Assembly: GCA_012800055.1 (NCBI GenBank)
Contig: JAAZKA010000058.1
Location: 1-33,142 of the forward strand
Direction of reading: 5' to 3'
From: Clostridiales bacterium
Lineage (GTDB): Bacteria; Bacillota; Clostridia; Oscillospirales; QAMX01
Length of the DNA stretch: 33,142 nucleotides
The notes under the pieces are model-generated. The model was not told the DNA's origin and did no database searches. It saw nothing but the letters and a program-made list of their open reading frames with translations. Below, piece after piece: positions 1 to 9,024 of the stretch. The number at the start of each line of letters is the position of its first letter. Position 1 is the first letter of the stretch. The translations under genes and the position numbers were made by a program.

Positions 1-189
1 GCGCGGATCCTGAGCCGCCGCCGGGTCATCCTGATCTCCCGCGCCGATCCGGAGCTGGTGCGGCGGTTTGGAATTGTACCGGCTTGTGATTTTCCCGACG
101 CGCTGCGGCAGGCGGATACACTGGCGGGTGAAGACGCTCGGATATTGGTTGTGCCGGAGGGCGTCTCGGTCATCCCGCAGCTCGACTAA
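1..189 (+). CDS. C-terminal fragment of a LarA-like (nickel-dependent lactate racemase family) protein; truncated by window start
   Basis: Frame 1 is open from base 1 to TAA at 187-189: ARILSRRRVILISRADPELVRRFGIVPACDFPDALRQADTLAGEDARILVVPEGVSVIPQLD, resembling the LarA C-terminus ending in VxPxGxxxxP. Short fragment. Confidence 0.55.
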   Translation, partial: ARILSRRRVILISRADPELVRRFGIVPACDFPDALRQADTLAGEDARILVVPEGVSVIPQLD

Positions 190-211
190 CACACATCAAA
201 GGAGATGCATC

Positions 212-1276
212 ATGCCAACCAAACACATCGCGGTCATCGCCGGGGACGGCATCGGGCCGGAAGTCATCTCGCAGGGCGTGAAGCTCTTGAAAGCGGTGCC
301 CGGGCTGGACGCGCAGTTCACCGAATACCCGTGGGGCTGCGAATACTACCTCAAGACCGGCGAGATGATGCCCGAAAACGGCATGGAGCTGCTCAAAGCG
401 TCCGACGCTATTTTTCTGGGAGCCGTCGGCGCGCCGGGTGTACCGGATCATGTCTCGCTGCGGGATCTGCTGCTGAAAATCCGGCGCGGCTTTGACCAGT
501 ACATCAACCTGCGTCCGGTGAAGCTGCTGCGCGGTGCGCCGTGCCCGCTGAAGAACGCACGCCGTGAGGACATCGACATGGTCTTCATCCGTGAGAACTC
601 CGAGGGCGAGTACGCCGGTGCCGGGGAACGTCTCTATCCCGGTACGCCCCGCGAGGTCGTGCTGCAGACCGGCGTCTTCTCCCGTCACGGTACCGAGCGC
701 GTCATCCGCTACGCCTATAATACCGCACGGCGTATGGGGAAGACCCTCACGTCGATCACCAAGAGCAATGCGCTCAATTACTCGATGGTCTACTGGGACG
801 AAATCTTCCGCGAGGTCGGACGCGATTATCCCGACATCAAGACGCATCAGTACCTCGTCGACGCCGCGTCGATGTTCATGGTCATGCAGCCCGAGCGGTT
901 CGGCGTGGTGGTCTGCTCAAACCTGTTCGGCGATATCCTCACCGACCTGGGCGCGGCGATCTCGGGCGGGATGGGGCTTGCGGCGGGCGCGAACCTCAAT
1001 CCCGAGGGCGTGTATCCGTCGATGTTCGAACCGATCCACGGCTCCGCACCGGACATCGCGGGACGCGGCATCGCAAACCCGCTCGCGACGCTCTGGTCGG
1101 TCAGCCAGATGCTCGATCACTTCGGGATGCCCGACGAGGGCGCAAAGGTACTGGCAGCGATGGAGGACGTTCTCACGGAGGGTCGTACGCTGACCCCCGA
1201 CCTCGGCGGCACCGCGTCCACCTCGGAGGTCGCCGACGCCGTCATTGCGCGCTATCTCAGCCGGAAAGCGGCATGA
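212..1276 (+). CDS. Isocitrate/isopropylmalate dehydrogenase family beta-decarboxylating dehydrogenase (tartrate/D-malate dehydrogenase-like)
   Basis: MPTKHIAVIAGDGIGPEV...RENSEGEYAG...SNLFGDILTDLGAAISGGMGLA...EPIHGSAPDIAGRGIANP. AAAGGAG RBS just upstream of ATG at 212; the longer ORF start at 68 overlaps the preceding gene. Confidence 0.88.
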   Translation: MPTKHIAVIAGDGIGPEVISQGVKLLKAVPGLDAQFTEYPWGCEYYLKTGEMMPENGMELLKASDAIFLGAVGAPGVPDHVSLRDLLLKIRRGFDQYINLRPVKLLRGAPCPLKNARREDIDMVFIRENSEGEYAGAGERLYPGTPREVVLQTGVFSRHGTERVIRYAYNTARRMGKTLTSITKSNALNYSMVYWDEIFREVGRDYPDIKTHQYLVDAASMFMVMQPERFGVVVCSNLFGDILTDLGAAISGGMGLAAGANLNPEGVYPSMFEPIHGSAPDIAGRGIANPLATLWSVSQMLDHFGMPDEGAKVLAAMEDVLTEGRTLTPDLGGTASTSEVADAVIARYLSRKAA

Positions 1277-1315
1277 TCAAAACGGACATATCAGAAACAC
1301 TTCATAACAAATCCC

Positions 1316-1360
1316 GCAAAAACACGGACGCGTTCTTCTGTACAGAAGAACGCGTCCGTA
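1316..1360 (-). terminator. Intrinsic terminator of the DegT-family gene, built on a 36-bp perfect palindrome
   Basis: ACGGACGCGTTCTTCTGTACAGAAGAACGCGTCCGT at 1324-1359 is a perfect inverted repeat. On the minus strand it is followed by a short T run (AAAAA on +). It lies between convergent genes. Confidence 0.75.
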
Positions 1361-1376
1361 TATAACAGCGGGGACT

Positions 1377-2690
1377 TTACTTCCCGGCCTGCATCTCGGA
1401 GACACTCTCGAGAATGGCATCGGCCATATACTCGAGCTGCTCCCTTTTGAGGTCATAGATGGGCAGGTGAGTGAAGCGCTTGTAGAAGACTTCCTCGGTG
1501 TTCGGGCAGGAGGCTGCGATCGCGTCGACGTCGTAGCCGAGCTGCTGGATGAGGCTGAAGCGGTAGAGCGGGCCGAAGTGCGGGATGTTCGTGACACCCT
1601 TCACCTCGAGCTTCTTCTTCAGATCCTGAATATCGCCGCCGGCCTTCGCGGGATCGATCTGGAGCTGGTAGAGGTGGAACGTCGGCTTGATTTCGTCATC
1701 GCCCAGAAGCTGCGGGATGATCGCGTCGTTCTCGGCAAAACGCTCGGTGAGATACTTCGCGTTCGCGGCGCGCTCGGCGATGATCGCATCGACGCGCGAG
1801 AGCTGATTCATCAGTCCGATCGCCTGGATCTCGGTCGTCGACGAGTTGAGCGCGACGAACGGCTCGTACTTGCCCGGCATCAGCTCGACGTCGTAGAGCC
1901 AATTCTTAATACGCTTCTCGAAGGTGGTGCCGAAGAAACGGCAGCGCTTCATGTACGGACGGAACGAATCGATGTTGGTGGTGAGGATACCGCCCTCACC
2001 GAAGGAGGTGATGTTCTTGACCTCATGCATGGAGAACGCTGTGAAGTCGGCGATGGTGCCGAGCTTCTTGCCCTTATACTCGGCGCCGAAGCCGTGGGCA
2101 GCGTCGTCAAGGACGGTAATGTTATGTGCCTTCGCAATGCGCATGATCTCGTCCCAGTCACACTGATAGCCGCCGATGTCGACCGGTACGACCATCTTGG
2201 TACGCGGAGTGATCTTGCGCTCGAAGTCCTTGGGGTCAAGGTTCAGCGTGCGCGGGTCAACGTCGCAGAAGACGACCTTAGCGCCGACAGCGAGCGGGTA
2301 GGCCATGGTGGCGATGAACGTGATGGCGGGTATGATGACCTCATCGCCCGGGCCGATGCCGCAGTAGCGATAGGCGATCTCGAAGCCGGCAGTGCAGTTG
2401 GTGACGAAGGTCGAGCCGGTGGTCCCGAGGTAGGCGTCGGTCTGCTCCTCGACCTGAGCAACCTTGGTATCCAGCGACAGCTTCATCGGCGGCGCAGAGA
2501 CCTTCGACAGCGCGTTGACCTTCTCGCGAACTTCGGCGATGGCCTTGTCGTACGCGGCGCCGGAGCCCTGCATCAGGAACTCGACAACGGACATCAGGTC
2601 ATCGGCGTTGTAGTTCTCGCCTACGGCAGCCCACGGCACCCTTGTTTCGCCGGTGTTGTAACGGAAATCGGACGCTTTCTTCTTAGCCAT
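1377..2690 (-). CDS. DegT/DnrJ/EryC1/StrS family PLP-dependent aminotransferase
   Basis: FVTNCTAGFEIAYRYCGIGPGDEVIIPAITFIATMAYPLAVGAKVVFCDVDPRTLNLDP...DDAAHGFGAEYKGKKLG...FSMHEVKNITSFGEGGILTTN. Start at MAKKKASDF with AAGGAGGA RBS. Confidence 0.9.
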   Translation of the reverse strand: MAKKKASDFRYNTGETRVPWAAVGENYNADDLMSVVEFLMQGSGAAYDKAIAEVREKVNALSKVSAPPMKLSLDTKVAQVEEQTDAYLGTTGSTFVTNCTAGFEIAYRYCGIGPGDEVIIPAITFIATMAYPLAVGAKVVFCDVDPRTLNLDPKDFERKITPRTKMVVPVDIGGYQCDWDEIMRIAKAHNITVLDDAAHGFGAEYKGKKLGTIADFTAFSMHEVKNITSFGEGGILTTNIDSFRPYMKRCRFFGTTFEKRIKNWLYDVELMPGKYEPFVALNSSTTEIQAIGLMNQLSRVDAIIAERAANAKYLTERFAENDAIIPQLLGDDEIKPTFHLYQLQIDPAKAGGDIQDLKKKLEVKGVTNIPHFGPLYRFSLIQQLGYDVDAIAASCPNTEEVFYKRFTHLPIYDLKREQLEYMADAILESVSEMQAGK

Positions 2691-2736
2691 GTGGAAATCC
2701 TCCTTAAACGGATGAGTGACATTTTGATCTGAGTAC

Positions 2737-2765
2737 AGTATAACACATCCGCGGATGAATTGCAA
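2737..2765 (-). promoter_or_regulatory. Sigma-A-type promoter of the DegT-family gene with a palindrome in the spacer
   Basis: Minus strand TTGCAA-N17-TATACT; the spacer contains CATCCGCGGATG (2746-2757). Confidence 0.6.
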
Positions 2766-2884
2766 GACAATTCTTTCATCCTTTGCATGAATGTTTCTTA
2801 TCGTCGGGCCATATTTCTATAAATATTCTATATACCTCTTCCCGCACGGAAAGAGAGCGTTGAGCATCATGGACACCTGTCTCC

Positions 2885-3616
2885 TTATATCTGAACCCTC
2901 GCGCAGAAAGGCTTATGATCGGACGTGTGCTCGTCGGGCGATTCGGCGCTGAGTGTCTTGAACTCCGACGACACAAAGATGTAGTCGATCTTGACCTTCG
3001 GCTCCCACCAGCTGAACGTCAGAGGCTTCTCGGGCAGAATTGCCGCGGTATCATGAAGTCTTTCAAAGACAGGCGCGAGGATTTCATTATCCGGCTCCAT
3101 ATTCAGGTCGCCCAAGAACAGCACCGGCGTATGGATATCGTCGAGCAGCTTGCAGACTGTCGCAACGGCGTTTTTCTTCTCACTGTTTGCAAGCCCGAAA
3201 TGCGATACCAGCACGGTCAGCACCCCGCCGGGTACCTCCGGGATATCCAGCTCCGCGCGGATGATGCCGCGCGTCTCGTAGTACGCGTCCTCATCGCGCA
3301 CATCCGGGTCCGGAATGCCGACGACCTCCGCGCGGAGGATCGGGAAGCGGGTCAACAGCGCATTTCCATACGGACCGCCCCAGTCGAACTCGATTGCCGG
3401 GCCGAAGAAGTAGTGGCAGCCGAGCTGCTCACCGAGCGTCTGCGCCTGTTCGGTAAACAGCGGATCCGCACCGCCCAAGCCGCGCACCTCGTTGACACCG
3501 ATGATGTCCGGCATGTACTTTTGCATCACTTTACCCGCCTGGGTCACGTCGATGTGGCGGTCGGCCGTGAAGTCCCGGCCCGAGCAGATGTTGTAGGTCA
3601 TGACGTTGAGTTCCAT
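2885..3616 (-). CDS. Endonuclease/exonuclease/phosphatase family protein
   Basis: MELNVMTYNICSGRD...IIGVNEVRGLGG...FLGDLNMEPDNE...FSWWEPKVKIDYIFVSSEFK...SDHKPFCARVQI; GGAGG RBS upstream. Confidence 0.88.
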   Translation of the reverse strand: MELNVMTYNICSGRDFTADRHIDVTQAGKVMQKYMPDIIGVNEVRGLGGADPLFTEQAQTLGEQLGCHYFFGPAIEFDWGGPYGNALLTRFPILRAEVVGIPDPDVRDEDAYYETRGIIRAELDIPEVPGGVLTVLVSHFGLANSEKKNAVATVCKLLDDIHTPVLFLGDLNMEPDNEILAPVFERLHDTAAILPEKPLTFSWWEPKVKIDYIFVSSEFKTLSAESPDEHTSDHKPFCARVQI

Positions 3617-3703
3617 ACCCGCGATACCTCCATAGAATATATGTCGAAAATGTCAAAAGAACGCGCCGCAGTTTGGAAGAAGCGCTGAAAATTCAGAAAA
3701 ACC

Positions 3704-3732
3704 TGTACAGTGGGAAAAAAAGAAGGTATAAT
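3704..3732 (+). promoter_or_regulatory. Putative sigma-A-type promoter
   Basis: TGTACA-N17-TATAAT upstream of the E2-like CDS. Confidence 0.45.
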
Positions 3733-3851
3733 AGCAATGTCGCGGTGTTCTCCGTGTTTTCCGCTGTCCACCGGCGGAGCGCGCCGCTGACCATCTGATG
3801 GACGCTGCCTGTCCGGTAAACGCGTCCGCGAAAGACCGAGGTTATGTACTT

Positions 3852-4730
3852 ATGCACTATGTCAGGAAACGCTACGGCGACCGCTGGGACGGCCGTAAAA
3901 TCCGCACGCTCGACCCGTTGAACCGCATCTCCGCGTACATCATGCCCACACGCATCGGCGCGATGAACCTTCTCCACGACCGGATCGAGGTCAGTGCCGT
4001 CGAGCGCTACATCCGGAAGAAGCGGATGCAGGGGTTCAAGGGTTTCGGCGTGATGCATGTCTTCGCCGCGACATATATCCGCGTCGTCTCACAGAAACCC
4101 GGGCTGAACCGCTACATCTCCGGCCAGGAGCTCTACGCCCGCGACAATATTACCATCGCGATGGCCATCAAGAAAGAGATGACCCTCGAGGCGCAGGAGA
4201 CCGTCATAAAGATGGAGTTCTCGCCCTACGCCACCGCCAACGACGTCTACGAAATCTTCAACCGCTTCATCACCGCCAACCGTGCCGACGGCGACCAGAA
4301 CGATATGGACGCCACCGCGCGCATACTCAACTACATCCCGCGTCCGATCCTCCGCGCGGCCATCGCTTTCCTGCGTTTCCTCGACTACTACAACCACATG
4401 CCGCGCTTTCTGACGACGCTCTCGCCGTTCCATGTCTCCTGTTTCATCACATCAATGGGCTCGCTGGGAATTCCGCCGGTGTTCCACCATCTCTACAACT
4501 TCGGCAACTGCCCGCTGTTCATCTCCTACGGCCCCAAGCACACCGAGTTCCTCACCCAGTCCGACGGCACCGTCCAGCGCAAAACCTACATCGACTTCAC
4601 GATGACCACCGACGAGCGCATCTGCGACGGTCACTATATGGCATCCTGTCTCAAGACGATGCGCGAAATCTTCCGCAACCCCGACGTACTTGACGGGCCG
4701 CCGGAGAAAGTGGTCCCGGACATCGACTAA
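3852..4730 (+). CDS. 2-oxoacid dehydrogenase E2 acyltransferase-like protein (catalytic/CAT-like domain only, no lipoyl domain)
   Basis: Fold-type segments FGVMHVFAATYIRVVSQKPGLNRYI, SPFHVSCFITSMGSLGIPPVFHHLYNFGNCPLFISYG, IDFTMTTDERICDGHYMASCLKTMREI. ORF track start at 3798; ATG at 3852 is also possible. Confidence 0.7.
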   Translation: MHYVRKRYGDRWDGRKIRTLDPLNRISAYIMPTRIGAMNLLHDRIEVSAVERYIRKKRMQGFKGFGVMHVFAATYIRVVSQKPGLNRYISGQELYARDNITIAMAIKKEMTLEAQETVIKMEFSPYATANDVYEIFNRFITANRADGDQNDMDATARILNYIPRPILRAAIAFLRFLDYYNHMPRFLTTLSPFHVSCFITSMGSLGIPPVFHHLYNFGNCPLFISYGPKHTEFLTQSDGTVQRKTYIDFTMTTDERICDGHYMASCLKTMREIFRNPDVLDGPPEKVVPDID

Positions 4731-5581
4731 CGTGTCTCCCGTGATTTCACACCGCGTACCAGCAGAATGTTGTACACTGCTGTCGCGCTCAGGACGATCG
4801 CAAAGCCGATGAGCGCGAGGGTGCCGGGCTTTTCGCCGAGCAGCAGGAAGACCCACAGCGGCGAACAGATCGGTTCGAGCGTGGAGATGATCGACGCGGT
4901 GACGGGTTCGGTACGCTTGATGCCGATGCCGAAGCAGACGTGCGCGAGGCCGTACTGGAAGAAGCCGAGGAACAGCGCCGCACCGATGATGCGCCAATCG
5001 AAGACGACCGCGCGATCTGTCAGCAGGAACGGCATCAGAATGAAGACCGACAGGAGATTGCCGAGGAGCTGCGACTCCATCGCGTCGGTCTGGGGCTTGC
5101 GGTTGATGATCATAAGTCCGGCGAACGTAACGCCGGACGCGAGCGCGAGGAGATTGCCGAGCATCCCGCCGCCCTCAAGTTGGTCGGAGAACGCGAGTAC
5201 GCATCCGGCAATGACGCAGGCGGTGATGATCAGATCGAGCCTGGACGGTTTGCGGTGCTCGAAAATGGTGTTATAAAGGATGATGAGGATGGGAGCGGTG
5301 TACTGCAGCACGATGGCGTTTGCGGCAGTGGTCAGCTTGATGGCGCTCATATAGAGGACGCCGGTGAGAAACATTGCGAGCGCGCCGGCGATATTCCAGC
5401 GGTTGAAGGTGATATGGGGCTTGCGCATCACGATGCAGAAGGTAATCGCACCGCAGATCGAGCGGAAGCAGGCGATGCTGTAGGCGCTCCAGGGAATGTA
5501 CTTAACACATACGCCGGCGGTGCTCCACAGAAGCGCCGCCAGGATGATATACACGTTGCCGAACTTTTTTCGGGTATCCAA
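4727..5581 (-). CDS. DMT-superfamily (EamA-like) transporter
   Basis: Multiple hydrophobic helices: YIILAALLWSTAGVCVKYIPWSAYSIACFRS...EPICSPLWVFLLLGEKPGTLALIGFAIVLSATAVY. Convergent 4-bp overlap with the upstream gene. Confidence 0.87.
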   Translation of the reverse strand: MDTRKKFGNVYIILAALLWSTAGVCVKYIPWSAYSIACFRSICGAITFCIVMRKPHITFNRWNIAGALAMFLTGVLYMSAIKLTTAANAIVLQYTAPILIILYNTIFEHRKPSRLDLIITACVIAGCVLAFSDQLEGGGMLGNLLALASGVTFAGLMIINRKPQTDAMESQLLGNLLSVFILMPFLLTDRAVVFDWRIIGAALFLGFFQYGLAHVCFGIGIKRTEPVTASIISTLEPICSPLWVFLLLGEKPGTLALIGFAIVLSATAVYNILLVRGVKSRETR

Positions 5582-5651
5582 TGATCATTCACCTCGTCGG
5601 GGAGTATTTTACCATAGAAACGGGAAAGGTGCAAGGGGGAATCGGGAATAA

Positions 5652-6527
5652 ATGCGTATTTCCGACAGCACACTGACCGAAGACGTCCGCGTACGGATTC
5701 TCAAGGCGGGCGCGGCAGACTGCGGCACGGTACGGACATCCGCGCTGGGGAATCTGCCCGCGCTGCCGCCGGTGGTTATCTGCGCGGCGTTTTCTTATTA
5801 TGTACGGGAGGATGCGGACGGCAGCACGGGCAAAGACACCGAAGGCAACAGGAGAATCCCGCGGATTGCCCGCTATGCCCGCGGACGCGACTACCACCTC
5901 GAACTGATCGAACGTCTGACGCCCGCCGCCGTGTATCTCACGGAGCATGGATACACCGCGCGTATACTCGTCGACGCGTCTCCCGTCCCTGAGGTCAAAG
6001 CCGCCGTACTTGCGGGCATCGCCGTACGTGGCATCAACGGGCTTGCAATTACGCGGGAATACGGGAGCCGGGTCTTCCTCGGCTGCATTGCGACTGACGC
6101 GCCGCTGACGTGTACCGAACACAACTTTGAGCGCTGCATCGGCTGCGGTGCATGCGTACGGGCATGTCCGACCGGTGCGCTGACCCGTGAGGGCGTCGAT
6201 GTCACACGCTGCCTGTCCCAAATCTCGCAGAAGTCCGGCGCGCTCACGGAATGGGAAGCCCGTGCGCTCATTGAAACCGGCACGCTCTGGGGCTGTGACC
6301 GCTGCCAGGATGTCTGCCCGATGAACCGGGATATCCGTGAGACCACGATCCCCGCGTTCCGGGAGAGGCTGATTCATACGCTGACGGCGGATGATCTTCG
6401 CGGGCTGACACGGCGGACACTCTCGGAGAAATACCCCGACCGCGCGTTTACGTGGAAAGGCCCCGCGCCGCTGCTCAGAAACGCGGAGCTTCTGGAAAAT
6501 GATGGAGGGAGGCCCTGTCCATGCTGA
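5652..6527 (+). CDS. QueG-like (epoxyqueuosine reductase family) 4Fe-4S protein, short form
   Basis: IARYARGRDYHLEL, DASPVPEVKAAVLAGIAVRG, CIGCGACVRACPTGAL (4Fe-4S) and CDRCQDVCPMN; lacks the long C-terminal HEAT-repeat extension. Confidence 0.75.
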   Translation: MRISDSTLTEDVRVRILKAGAADCGTVRTSALGNLPALPPVVICAAFSYYVREDADGSTGKDTEGNRRIPRIARYARGRDYHLELIERLTPAAVYLTEHGYTARILVDASPVPEVKAAVLAGIAVRGINGLAITREYGSRVFLGCIATDAPLTCTEHNFERCIGCGACVRACPTGALTREGVDVTRCLSQISQKSGALTEWEARALIETGTLWGCDRCQDVCPMNRDIRETTIPAFRERLIHTLTADDLRGLTRRTLSEKYPDRAFTWKGPAPLLRNAELLENDGGRPCPC

Positions 6528-7660
6528 ATATCGACTACACCGCGCACAACGAATATGTCCGCGAGGTCTGGCGCAGCTACGACGCCGGAACACCGATCAA
6601 GACGCCGGTGATCCTGGGGATCAACCCGCGTATCTGGCTGCTCGACCCGACGCTCAACACCGGCGGAATCACGTTTGCGCGCTATTCCGCCGATCCCTCC
6701 GTGATGCTCGACGTACAGCTTCGGTTCCACGACTATGTGCGCCATAACCTCATCGCCGACCATCCGATGGGGCTGCCGGCGGAGGGGTGGGCGGTACGCG
6801 CCGATCTGCAGAACGTCTACGAGGCGGCATGGCTGGGCGCGCAGGTCGTGTATCCGGCGAACAACTCGCCCTACGCGGTGCCGTTCCTGACGGATGAGAA
6901 CAAATACGCCTTCGTCGACCGCCCGATCCCTGACGCATACGCGGGCTGCATGGCATGGGCAAGGATGTTCTATGACTATGCCCGGGCACGGGTCGCGGCG
7001 GGGCACGAGTACCGCGGCATCCCGCTGACTTCAGTGCATCCGCCGGTCTTCGGCACGGACGGCCCGATGACCATCGCATGCAACCTGCGTGGGACGGAGA
7101 ACTTCTGCGTCGACCTGATCGAGGAGCCGGAGTACGCCGACGCACTGCTCTCCTACCTCACCGACGCGATCATCACACGCGTACGGGCACAGAGAACAGC
7201 GTACGGGCTGCCGGCGCGGGCGGAGAACTACGGTTTCGCGGACGACGACATCGCGCTGCTGTCGTGCGAGATGTACCGTGAGCGGGTGCTGCCCTGTCAC
7301 AAACGGCTTGTGGACGCGCTCGGAACACCGGGGCGGCCGGTATCCGTGCACCTGTGCGGTGACGCGACGCGCCACTTCCTCACACTGCGGGATGCGCTGA
7401 ACGTACAGAGCTTCGACACGGGCTATCCGGTGCGCTTCGGGGAACTTGCGCGGGCGCTCGGGCCGGATGTGCGCATCAACGGCGGGGTCCGTGCGGACCG
7501 TCTGCTGACAGGCACACCGGTGGAGATCGAGCGCGAGGCGCGGGAGATCCTGCGGGAGGTTGCGCCGTATACAAAGCGGTTTGTGCTGCGTGAGGCGAAC
7601 AACCTGTCGCCGTGTACGCCGCCGGAAAACACTGCGGCACTGTACCGCGCAACACTGTGA
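6521..7660 (+). CDS. Uroporphyrinogen decarboxylase (UroD)/MtaA-like family protein
   Basis: VSVHLCGDATRHFLTLRDALNVQSFDTGYPVRFGELARALGPDVRINGGVRADRLLTGTPVEIEREAREIL is typical of UroD-fold proteins; overlaps the upstream CDS by 7 bp. Confidence 0.75.
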   Translation: MLNIDYTAHNEYVREVWRSYDAGTPIKTPVILGINPRIWLLDPTLNTGGITFARYSADPSVMLDVQLRFHDYVRHNLIADHPMGLPAEGWAVRADLQNVYEAAWLGAQVVYPANNSPYAVPFLTDENKYAFVDRPIPDAYAGCMAWARMFYDYARARVAAGHEYRGIPLTSVHPPVFGTDGPMTIACNLRGTENFCVDLIEEPEYADALLSYLTDAIITRVRAQRTAYGLPARAENYGFADDDIALLSCEMYRERVLPCHKRLVDALGTPGRPVSVHLCGDATRHFLTLRDALNVQSFDTGYPVRFGELARALGPDVRINGGVRADRLLTGTPVEIEREAREILREVAPYTKRFVLREANNLSPCTPPENTAALYRATL

Positions 7661-7736
7661 TGAGCCGCGGGAAAGGATTTTTATCATTTTACCAGAATCA
7701 AAGTAAAATATATGTTGTTTCTTATTAAACTTAAGC

Positions 7737-7765
7737 TTGACAGTCTTATAAAAATGGACTATACT
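7737..7765 (+). promoter_or_regulatory. Sigma-A-type promoter for the ROK regulator
   Basis: TTGACA-N17-TATACT. Confidence 0.7.
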
Positions 7766-7826
7766 ATGCTTATAATGACGATGTGTCGTACTGTCTGTGA
7801 CGGGTACGGCGCGGGAGGGGATTTTG

Positions 7827-8939
7827 ATGAAAAAGTTGAATGTCAGTCTGGTACGCGCGCGAAACATCGTGGAGATCACCAACGCAATTGCGGAGCACGA
7901 GGGTATTTCCCGCGCGGAGATTGCCGAACGTGCCAGTGTATCCGTCATGACCGTCAGTAATATTATGGAAGTGCTGCTGCGCAACGGCGCCGTTTACGAG
8001 ACCGAGCGGCGCACGGAGAACGTCGGACGCAATCCGGCACTTGTCTATTTTTCCCGCACGAAGTGGATGATGGTTCTCGACCTGACGGAGCTGAACTTCT
8101 CTTGCAATTTTATGAGTCTGGAACTGGCGCCCTTCGACGTGCTCAACTACACCTTCGACAACGCGGTCCCCTACGCGGAAAATCTCGAGCGGTTCCTGCG
8201 GCAGATGCAGACGCGCGGCGAGGACCTGAATCTGCGCAGCGGCGAGTGCCTGGGCATATCGGTCTGTCTGCCGTCGGTATACAAGGCGGAGTCGGACAGC
8301 ACGGACTGCCTGCGTATTCCGGCGCTGTCGCAGATTCCGATCAAAGCGACGATTCGCAAGTTCTTCGACTGCACGGTGATCGCGTCGGCGGACGCGTTGC
8401 TCGCGGGCATCGCGTGCAACGCGGAGCTGAAGCAGTACGCGCCGTACAGTCTGCTGTATCTGTCGATCGGCAAGACGGTACGCGGCGCCCTGGTGCATGA
8501 GGGCAACGTCGTGATGGGCACGGACGGCTACGCGGGCGACTTGGGCCAGATGGTGCTGTCGTGCGGCGAGCGTCTGGAATCGCGGCTGCTGCGGCTGTAC
8601 GGGGAGCTTGAGAAGCTCGCCGAGAGCAAGCAGATTAAAATTGAGGCGCTGTGGGAGGATCCGGACGCGGCCGATACGCTCAACAGCTATGTGAACTCTC
8701 TGGGCGCGGCGCTCTACAACGCGGTATGCGTCTTCAGCCCGCGAGGGATCGTTCTGGACGGCCAGTGCGTGAACCTGGGCAGCCGTCTGACCCGCCGTCT
8801 GACCGACTATATTCATCCGCGCATTGTCCCGGAGAACCGCCGTAAGCCCGACGTGATCATCCACTCCTACCCCGTCAGCAACGCCATCACCGGCGCCGGC
8901 ATCCGTCTGCGCGAGAAGTGGATCAAAGAGATGAGCTGA
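7827..8939 (+). CDS. ROK-family (NagC/XylR-like) transcriptional regulator
   Basis: N-terminal HTH (EHEGISRAEIAERASVSVMTVSNIMEVLLRNGAVYETERR) followed by a ROK-type domain (SLLYLSIGKTVRGALVHEGNVVMGTDGYAGDLGQMV). GGGAGGGG RBS. Confidence 0.8.
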   Translation: MKKLNVSLVRARNIVEITNAIAEHEGISRAEIAERASVSVMTVSNIMEVLLRNGAVYETERRTENVGRNPALVYFSRTKWMMVLDLTELNFSCNFMSLELAPFDVLNYTFDNAVPYAENLERFLRQMQTRGEDLNLRSGECLGISVCLPSVYKAESDSTDCLRIPALSQIPIKATIRKFFDCTVIASADALLAGIACNAELKQYAPYSLLYLSIGKTVRGALVHEGNVVMGTDGYAGDLGQMVLSCGERLESRLLRLYGELEKLAESKQIKIEALWEDPDAADTLNSYVNSLGAALYNAVCVFSPRGIVLDGQCVNLGSRLTRRLTDYIHPRIVPENRRKPDVIIHSYPVSNAITGAGIRLREKWIKEMS

Positions 8940-8989
8940 TTCGGAGATTACTGAACCCGGATGATTTCCGTTTGTCTATACATGACTGC

Positions 8990-9024
8990 AAAAGCACCCT
9001 GATTAATCCGGGTGCTTTTTGTAT
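8990..9024 (+). terminator. Intrinsic terminator
   Basis: AAAAGCACCC-TGATTAATCC-GGGTGCTTTTT, 10-bp perfect stem plus T run. Confidence 0.88.

Noticed and set aside
1467-2732. 421-aa plus-strand ORF opposite the DegT aminotransferase
   Set aside because: Antisense shadow ORF in GC-rich coding DNA; no family signature, while the minus-strand gene has clear motifs and an RBS.
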